From Streptomyces sp. TLI_171 (lineage in GTDB: Bacteria; Actinomycetota; Actinomycetes; Streptomycetales; Streptomycetaceae): a stretch of DNA of 64,000 nt. Positions within the stretch are counted from its first letter, which is position 1; each line of letters starts with the position of its first letter. Location of the stretch: the NCBI RefSeq assembly GCF_003610255.1, contig NZ_RAPS01000001.1, positions 1,240,001-1,304,000 of the forward strand, read 5' to 3'. The translations under genes were made by a program, and so were the position numbers. Below the pieces are notes generated by a model. The model was not told the origin of the DNA and did no database searches. It was given only the letters and a program-made list of their open reading frames with translations. Below are positions 58,715 through 64,000 of the stretch, piece after piece.

Positions 58715-59949
58715 GCGACGTCTCCCACGGGTTCGGCGCTGATCCGGAAGTCAGCGGCGGCGGTCTGGATGGCTTCCTCCACCGTCCGGCTGGTGGCGCC
58801 GCGGAACCGGAACCGGCCGCCCACGTGCTCGTAGTAGGCGTCGGCCAGCGGCAGCACCTCGCCGGGCTGCAGCAGCGCCTCGGCGTACAGGCCGGGCACC
58901 GCGCCGGTCAGCGGGGTGACCTCGGTGATCCGGCAGGGGCGGCGCGCGGGCGAGGGCACCAGCAGCCAGCCCGCCACCTCACGGTCCGTCAGCACCGGTG
59001 CCTGCACCGGCTCGCCGAGCTGGATCCGCAGCGCCGCCGCCATCAGGTCGTAGCCGTGCACCTCGCGCCACAGGAACGGGATCTCGCTGCCGCCGACCCG
59101 GGCGCCGACCTCCAGGAAGGTGCACTCCACGGCGCCGGTGTCGGGGTTCGGCCCGACGAACAGCTCCAGGTGGAACACCAGCGGATCGGTGTCGAAGGCG
59201 GCCAGGAAGCGCTCCGCGGCGGCGCCGATCGCGGCGACCGTCCCCGGGTCGTCCTCCTCCACCGAGCCCAGGTACTCGCCGGTCCGGAAGTCCAGGCAGT
59301 TGTTGACGTACCGGGAGGCGCGGAACGCGGCCAGCCGGCCGTCCAGGAACATCCCGTCCACGTGGAAGATCGGGTGCGGGTTGAAGACCTGCGCCAGCAT
59401 CGGCCGGGCGGCGAAGTCGATCCCGTCCGCGTCCTGCGGGCCGCCCAGCCGGACCACGCCGTCGCTCGAACTCCCGATCCTGGGCTTGACGATGACGGGC
59501 CATCCGAACTTCTCACCGAAGGAGCGGACCTCCTCGGCGCTGTCCACCGCCGCCAGCGCGGGCACCGCGAGGCCGCGGTCGGCCACCACCTCCGCCATCA
59601 CCAGCTTGTCCAGGAACCGCAGTGCCTGCTCGGGCCGGGTGCCCTCGCAGCCCCACTCCGCACGCAGGACGGCGGCCGTGAGCAGGTCGTCCTCCTTCAG
59701 CGCGACGATCCGCTGCGGCGGGCCGTGCCGCTCCGCGAGCGCCGCGACCGCCCGGCGGGCCGCCACCAGGTCGTCGGTGGCGGCGACGATCTCCACCCCG
59801 GCGGCGGTCGCGGGCACCCGGTCGCGGCCGACCTCGGTCGTGACGTAGCTGACGCGGTCGGCGGTGTGGTCGAGCACGGTCGCGTAGTCGACATACTCCG
59901 CCCGCCACCGGTGGAGGACCACCACGTGGCGCTGGGCCAACGCACTCAT
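58711..59949 (-). CDS. ATP-grasp ligase 2
   Basis: 412 aa, only distantly similar to its neighbour. Visible: LRFLDKLVMAEVVADRGLAVPA, WPVIVKPRIGSSSDGVVRL at about 155, AQVFNPHPIFHVDGMFLDG, and VECTFLEVGARVGGSEIPFL at about 285 with the metal ligands. First gene of the 18-gene operon. Two ATP-grasp enzymes in a row suggest two amide bonds, or aminoacyl loading onto the carrier protein as BtrJ does in butirosin synthesis (inference). ATG at 59949 with AAGGA about 7 bases upstream. Confidence 0.88.
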   Translation of the reverse strand: MSALAQRHVVVLHRWRAEYVDYATVLDHTADRVSYVTTEVGRDRVPATAAGVEIVAATDDLVAARRAVAALAERHGPPQRIVALKEDDLLTAAVLRAEWGCEGTRPEQALRFLDKLVMAEVVADRGLAVPALAAVDSAEEVRSFGEKFGWPVIVKPRIGSSSDGVVRLGGPQDADGIDFAARPMLAQVFNPHPIFHVDGMFLDGRLAAFRASRYVNNCLDFRTGEYLGSVEEDDPGTVAAIGAAAERFLAAFDTDPLVFHLELFVGPNPDTGAVECTFLEVGARVGGSEIPFLWREVHGYDLMAAALRIQLGEPVQAPVLTDREVAGWLLVPSPARRPCRITEVTPLTGAVPGLYAEALLQPGEVLPLADAYYEHVGGRFRFRGATSRTVEEAIQTAAADFRISAEPVGDVA

Positions 59950-60639
59950 CGCGCATCCTTCGTCGTCGTCGTTCGTCGTGGTCGTTCGTCGTTCTCGGCC
60001 GCCCGGGACGGGCACGTGCGGGCGCACCGCATCGCACCGGCGCATGCGGAGGCAGCGGCCGGCGTGGCCGTGGTGGGATCACTCGGATGGTTGGAAGGGG
60101 TACGTGCGGGGACCTCGCCCGCGGCTGGTGCGCCGCACGCGGTCCCGGTACGTCATCGCCGGCTGTTCACGGCCGGCCGCGACGGTGCTAGCGACAGGTC
60201 CCGCATCCGCGACAGCAGAGCAGCGCGGCCGAAATGTCGGAGCAACCCACTCTCCCGAATACGTGATGCACAGAGACCCCCGTCTTGATCACCGTTCGAA
60301 TACGGCGAGCGTATGGCAGGTCAGAACGCTCACACAACCCCTTGACTCAGCGCGCCGATCATGTCAGGTTCAAGATATTGATCATGTTGCGGTCAAGGAA
60401 CTAGCCATGTCTGGATCAAGGTTGACCGGGCGTCAGCAGCCTCCCGATCCCCCGCCGAACAGGGCGAACGCCCCGGCGCACCCAGCCCGCGGCACCACCC
60501 GCCACGGGCCGATCGGCCGTGCCCGGACCGACCCGCCCTGTCACACCAGGACATCTTCCGGACACACTCTTTTCCACGAGCCGTCAAGTACGGTGGCGCC
60601 TGCGCGCCCGCACCGCACGTCGAGCAACGGGGGGAACCG
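59950..60639. other. 690-bp intergenic region upstream of the biosynthetic operon
   Basis: No convincing gene. It is less GC-rich than its surroundings and contains direct repeats: CGAATACG at 60256-60263 and 60297-60304, and GATCATGT at 60357-60364 and 60380-60387. Candidate promoters: minus strand TTGTGT-N18-TACGCT (60337-60308), toward the operon; plus strand TTGACT-N17-CAGGTT (60342-60370), toward the small hypothetical gene. The density of repeats suggests binding of a regulator encoded elsewhere. Confidence 0.4.
59960..59997 (-). repeat. GACGAAC-type short tandem repeat in the operon leader
   Basis: On the minus strand the leader reads imperfect tandem copies of GACGAAC/GAACGAC immediately before the ribosome site of ATP-grasp ligase 2. 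It may be a slippage-prone tract or a translation-affecting leader; no family known. Confidence 0.6.
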
Positions 60640-61026
60640 ATGGCCGCCGATCTGCCGATGGGCGTCCTGGGACCGGGCGGTGAGGAGGAGACCTGGCGGC
60701 TCCTGTTCGATGCCCTGTCACGCCTCCGGCCGCAGATCGAGCCTCTGGGTTTCCAACTGCTCTGCAACGGAGCCCGGATCGACGCCTACCCGTCGGGCAT
60801 GTCCCGTGACATGGGGGGCGGACGCACCCTGTACGTGCTGACGCCGGGCCGGACTCCTCGACAACGGGTGGCCGTCTTCGACCGTGCTGCGCCGAGCTCC
60901 GTCGGCACCGTCGCCGCCCAGCCGGCGTTCTACGAGTCCTGGCTCGCCGGACCCGAGGAGCGGCCGCTGACCGACCGGGCGAGGAACGCGCTGACCGAGC
61001 TCTGGCTCCGCCTGCGCACCCGGTAG
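60640..61026 (+). CDS. Hypothetical protein
   Basis: 128 aa, no family recognised. Starts MAADLPMGVLGPGGEEETWR; the middle has LLCNGARIDAYPSG and MGGGRTLYVLTPG, the end ALTELWLRLRTR. Mixed alpha/beta pattern, no membrane segment or signal. GGGGGAA precedes the ATG. Codon use is normal. It stands alone between the repeat-rich region and the permease gene. Confidence 0.6.
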   Translation: MAADLPMGVLGPGGEEETWRLLFDALSRLRPQIEPLGFQLLCNGARIDAYPSGMSRDMGGGRTLYVLTPGRTPRQRVAVFDRAAPSSVGTVAAQPAFYESWLAGPEERPLTDRARNALTELWLRLRTR

Positions 61027-61182
61027 CGGTCGGGGCCGTCGGGCGTTGGCGGCGGGCGGCGTCGTGAGCGACACCGGTGCTTCGGCGAACGGCCTGCTGC
61101 GCGGCCGGGAGATCATGTTTCCGGCAGCGCCTACGCCTGGAGCCTCTCCGGGAGGCTTCGGTCGAGCAGAACGGGACACAGC

Positions 61183-62586
61183 ATGAAGGTCGCATTCGGA
61201 TGGAAGCTCCACGGGGACGGGCGCTCTCCGCGGCCCGGTGCGGTGGTGAAGCCGGACGAGCGGCTGTCGTGGGGGCGGACCGTCGGGCTGGGCGCGCAGC
61301 ACGTGGTGGCGATGTTCGGGGCCACCTTCGTCGCGCCGGTGCTGATGGGGTTGGATCCGAACCTCGCGGTGATGGTGTCGGGCGTCGCCACGGTCTTCTT
61401 CCTGCTGGTGACGGGCGGTCGGATCCCGTCGTACCTGGGGTCCAGCCTGTCGTTCGTCGGCGTGGCGGCGGTGATCAAGACCCAGGGCGGGGACGCGGCG
61501 ACGCTGACGGGTGCGCTGCTGGTGGTCGGCGCGGTGCTGGCGGCGTGCGGCGCGGTGGTGCAGGGGTTCGGCGCGAAGGTGATCCACACGGTGCTGCCGC
61601 CGGTGGTCACCGGGGCGGTGGTCCTGCTGATCGGCTTCAACCTGGCTCCGGTCGCCGCGGGCACGTACTGGCCGCAGGACCAGTGGACGGCGCTGCTGAC
61701 GATGGCGTTCACGGGGCTGGCGCTGGTGGTGCTGCGCGGGTTCTGGTCCCGGATCGCGATCTTCCTCGGGCTGGTCTTCGGGTACCTGGTGTCCTGGCTG
61801 TTCGACCGGATCTTCGGGCGGATCGACTCCCCGGTGGGCGGCGGGGCGTCGACCGAGCACTGGCGCCTCGACCTGTCCGGCGTAGGCTCGGCGGACTGGA
61901 TCGGCCTGCCCTCGCTGCACGCCCCGAGCTTCTCGGCGTCCGCGATCCTGGTGGCGCTGCCGGTGGTGGTCGCGCTGATCGCGGAGAACGCCGGTCACGT
62001 GAAGGCGGTCTCGGAGATGACGGGTGATCCGCTGGACGACCGGATGGGCACCGCGATCATGGCGGACGGCGCGGCCACGGTGCTGTCCACGGCGGTGGGC
62101 GGTCCGGCGACCACCACGTACGCGGAGAACATCGGCGTGATGGCGGCGACCCGGGTGTACTCGACGGCGGCGTACTGGTGCGCGGCCGGCTTCGCGATCC
62201 TGTTCGGCCTCTGCCCGAAGTTCGGCGCGGTGGTCGCGGCGATCCCGGGCGGCGTCCTGGGCGGCATCACCGTCGTCCTGTACGGGATGATCGGCCTGCT
62301 CGGCGCGCAGATCTGGGTCCACAACCGGGTCGACCTGACCAACCCGCTGCACCTGGTGCCGGTCGCGGCGGGCGTGATCATCGGCATCGGCAACGTCACC
62401 CTGAAGTTCACCGACAACTTCGAGCTCGGCGGCATCGCCCTGGGCACCCTGATCGTCGTGCTCGGCTACCACGGCCTGCGCGCCCTCGCCCCCGCCCACC
62501 TCAAGCACCCGCGGCCCGCCGACGGCCCGCTGCTGGACGAGGGCACCAGCACCTACGACGACACCCGCCCCGGCAGCGCGGGCTGA
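61183..62586 (+). CDS. Uracil/xanthine permease (NCS2 family)
   Basis: 467 aa, about 14 membrane helices. Family marks: LGAQHVVAMFGATFVAPVLMG near the start, GGRIPSYLGSSLSFVG, LPPVVTGAVVLLIG, ALIAENAGHVKAVSEMTG with the substrate-binding Glu at about 267, and GGPATTTYAENIGVMAATRV at about 305. NCS2 members import uracil or xanthine/urate with H+; the UraA-like motifs favour uracil. GGGA precedes the ATG. Ends at a hairpin shared with the convergent glycosidase gene. Confidence 0.92.
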   Translation: MKVAFGWKLHGDGRSPRPGAVVKPDERLSWGRTVGLGAQHVVAMFGATFVAPVLMGLDPNLAVMVSGVATVFFLLVTGGRIPSYLGSSLSFVGVAAVIKTQGGDAATLTGALLVVGAVLAACGAVVQGFGAKVIHTVLPPVVTGAVVLLIGFNLAPVAAGTYWPQDQWTALLTMAFTGLALVVLRGFWSRIAIFLGLVFGYLVSWLFDRIFGRIDSPVGGGASTEHWRLDLSGVGSADWIGLPSLHAPSFSASAILVALPVVVALIAENAGHVKAVSEMTGDPLDDRMGTAIMADGAATVLSTAVGGPATTTYAENIGVMAATRVYSTAAYWCAAGFAILFGLCPKFGAVVAAIPGGVLGGITVVLYGMIGLLGAQIWVHNRVDLTNPLHLVPVAAGVIIGIGNVTLKFTDNFELGGIALGTLIVVLGYHGLRALAPAHLKHPRPADGPLLDEGTSTYDDTRPGSAG

Positions 62587-62596
62587 CGGACCGCCA

Positions 62597-62636
62597 GGTG
62601 CCCGGCTCCCGCCGACCACGCGGGGGCCCGGGCACC
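62597..62636. terminator. Bidirectional terminator hairpin
   Basis: GGTGCCCGG pairs exactly with CCGGGCACC, extended by the inner CTCCCGC/GCGGGGG pairing, in the 62-base gap between the convergent permease and glycosidase genes. Confidence 0.75.
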
Positions 62637-62648
62637 CGGCCTCCGGCG

Positions 62649-64000
62649 CTACGCCAGCAACTGCGCGCCGGCCCAGTCGGCGTGGTCGCTGTTGATGCCG
62701 TCACCCGCGTCGGTGACCCGCAGCTCCAGCGTCCTCACCCCCGTCACATCGACGTCGACCGACTGCGTCGCACTCGACGGCGTCATCACCCCCGAACTCT
62801 GGTACAGCCGCACCCCGTCACCCCACACCTCGAACACGACACTCGCGTTCGACGCCACCTCGTCATCCACACCCACCTGCGAACGGAACCGCGCAAAGCC
62901 CCCGTTCAACGCGTACGCCACCGACCCGTTGGCATGCGTCCCGATCCCCTTCGCGTACGACACCCCGTTCAACGACAACCCGTGCCCGTCCACGCTCAGG
63001 TCCTTCCGCACCGCCCCGAAGTCACTGCGCGCACTCACCCACGCCACGTCACTGAGCGCGGTCGGCGCGGCGGAGCCGACCAGCTTGGCGCCGGCCCAGT
63101 CGGCGTGGTCGCTGTTGATGCCGTCACCCGCGTCGGTGACCCGCAGCTCCAGCGTCCTCACCCCCGTCACATCGACGTCGACCGACTGCGTCGCACTCGA
63201 CGGCGTCATCACCCCCGAACTCTGGTACAGCCGCACCCCGTCACCCCACACCTCGAACACGACACTCGCGTTCGACGCCACCTCGTCATCCACACCCACC
63301 TGCGAACGGAACCGCGCAAAGCCCCCGTTCAACGCGTACGCCACCGACCCGTTGGCATGCGTCCCGATCCCCTTCGCGTACGACACCCCGTTCAACGACA
63401 ACCCGTGCCCGTCCACGCTCAGGTCCTTCCGCACCGCCCCGAATTCACTGCGCGCACTCACCCACGCCAGGTCACTGAGCGCGGTGGTCTGTCCGCCGTC
63501 GCCGGCGGTGGTGCCGGTGTCGGCGGTGACGGTGGCTCCGGCGGCGACGGGGACGGTCACGTAGGAGACGGTCCGGCCGTAGAGGGTCTTGGTCTGCGGG
63601 GTCCGGGGAACGTCGTTGACGGTGATGGTGGCCGGGGTTCCGTAGAACTGGGCCTCCCAGCTGACGGTGCCGCCGGAGTTGTTGGTGAGGGTGGAGGCGG
63701 TGGTGCCGGTGTGCTTGAGCTTGAGGTCGTTGCCGCCGACCTTGAGGTGGTCGAGTTCCACCCAGGGCGTGTCGGCGGTGAGGCGGGAGACGGTGGCGAC
63801 CTTGCCGTGCGGGGCGTCGGGCTGGACGCCCATCATGCCGTCGACGACGCTGCTGACGGCGAGGAAGGACACCTCGGGGTAGCTGTCCCGGCCGGTCATC
63901 AACTTCTGCAACCAGGACCAGCCTTCGGTGGAGCGGTTGTACTGGTAGTACATCTCCGGCAGGTAGGAGGTCGCCTCGACGTTGAGGCTGTCGTCGTTGG
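62649..64000 (-). CDS. Secreted glycosidase C-terminal part with two NPCBM modules (partial)
   Basis: About 450 C-terminal residues are visible; the N-terminus is beyond the window. The first stretch (LPEMYYQYNRSTEGWSWLQK, then YPEVSFLAVSSVVDGMMGVQPD and a beta-rich WVELDHLKVGGNDLKLKH) looks like the end of an (alpha/alpha)6-barrel glycosidase with a beta-sandwich; exact GH family not clear. Two NPCBM modules follow, each about 135 residues with YAKGIGTHANGSVAYALNG and VFEVWGDGVRLYQSSGVMTP, differing at only two positions. NPCBMs bind galactose-type sugars. Ends directly after the second module. Confidence 0.75.
   Translation of the reverse strand, partial: NDDSLNVEATSYLPEMYYQYNRSTEGWSWLQKLMTGRDSYPEVSFLAVSSVVDGMMGVQPDAPHGKVATVSRLTADTPWVELDHLKVGGNDLKLKHTGTTASTLTNNSGGTVSWEAQFYGTPATITVNDVPRTPQTKTLYGRTVSYVTVPVAAGATVTADTGTTAGDGGQTTALSDLAWVSARSEFGAVRKDLSVDGHGLSLNGVSYAKGIGTHANGSVAYALNGGFARFRSQVGVDDEVASNASVVFEVWGDGVRLYQSSGVMTPSSATQSVDVDVTGVRTLELRVTDAGDGINSDHADWAGAKLVGSAAPTALSDVAWVSARSDFGAVRKDLSVDGHGLSLNGVSYAKGIGTHANGSVAYALNGGFARFRSQVGVDDEVASNASVVFEVWGDGVRLYQSSGVMTPSSATQSVDVDVTGVRTLELRVTDAGDGINSDHADWAGAQLLA
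62665..63486. repeat. Near-identical tandem duplication (423-bp period) encoding the NPCBM pair
   Basis: Copies at about 62665-63063 and 63088-63486 match base for base except for two substitutions (seen by direct reading); offset 423 bases, exactly 141 codons. The repeat begins and ends inside the coding frame, so frame is kept. Confidence 0.95.

Noticed and set aside
1..64000. tRNA, rRNA, CRISPR arrays, insertion sequences, attachment sites
   Set aside because: None found by reading: no cloverleaf-like segment with CCA-type end, no regularly spaced repeats, no transposase with terminal inverted repeats. The IS110-like domain at 30611 is part of a deacetylase gene, not an element.

Overview
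The window is high-GC actinobacterial DNA. SsgA-family and MarR/DrrAB-type genes, many GTG and one TTG start, leaderless-looking starts, the FMN-riboswitch rib operon with ribM, and many secreted polysaccharidases all point to Streptomycetaceae (Streptomyces or Kitasatospora). This placement comes from gene content and codon style; no rRNA or tRNA is present to confirm it.

Layout. (1) 1-3.3 kb, minus strand: riboflavin operon ribE-ribM-ribBA-ribH (ribH cut by the window edge) behind an FMN riboswitch; starts and stops overlap by four bases at two junctions. (2) 3.4-16.8 kb: housekeeping and conserved hypothetical genes (nickel-binding DUF4242 protein, PPOX flavoprotein, FprA-type ferredoxin reductase, CGNR regulator, metallophosphoesterase, LysE exporter, FtsW/RodA, DUF302 protein behind a CsoR-like operator, HAD phosphatase, ADP-ribosylglycohydrolase, SRAP peptidase, aldo/keto reductase, FhuF-like and BtuF-like iron/cobalamin genes). 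(3) 16.8-20.4 kb: a large secreted alpha-amylase with three starch-binding modules and a MalR/Reg1-like operator. (4) 20.6-32.3 kb: HxlR/SDR pair, PucR regulator, SsgA-like protein, MarR-DrrAB drug efflux operon, transglycosylase-like protein, TPR protein, lipoprotein, NodB deacetylase with an unusual N-terminal domain, and two decayed loci. (5) 32.5-41.4 kb: extracellular polysaccharide degradation: a 1446-residue GH87 alpha-1,3-glucanase/mycodextranase, a GH11 xylanase and a PL9 pectate lyase (divergent, sharing CGAAA-type palindromes), with thpR and a rhodanese gene between.

(6) 41.4-60 kb: the most interesting part, an 18-gene minus-strand run with nearly every junction overlapping or a few bases apart, ending at a perfect 18-bp-stem hairpin. 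It encodes two ATP-grasp ligases, a cyclase/kynurenine-formamidase-like protein, anthranilate synthase (TrpE and TrpG type), an EhpF/LuxE-like adenylating enzyme with a LuxC/EhpG-like acyl reductase, an SDR, a DAHP synthase, a ThiO-like oxidase, a MATE exporter, a KAS III-like enzyme with an altered catalytic triad, an alpha/beta hydrolase, an acyl carrier protein, an AsnB-type amidotransferase, a luciferase-like monooxygenase with its flavin reductase, and a TauE/SafE permease. I read it as a biosynthetic gene cluster for an aminobenzoate-derived metabolite: DAHP synthase boosts chorismate, TrpEG makes anthranilate, EhpF/LuxC-type enzymes reduce an aryl acid to an aldehyde, and carrier-protein-bound acyl or aminoacyl groups are modified by the monooxygenase, amidotransferase and ligases. 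I do not recognise the product, and no typical PKS or NRPS megasynthase is present.

(7) 60-64 kb: a 690-bp repeat-rich intergenic region, a small hypothetical gene, a uracil/xanthine permease, and the 3' part of a secreted glycosidase with two NPCBM modules whose DNA is an almost perfect 423-bp-period tandem duplication. No tRNA, rRNA, CRISPR array, insertion sequence or phage gene was seen.
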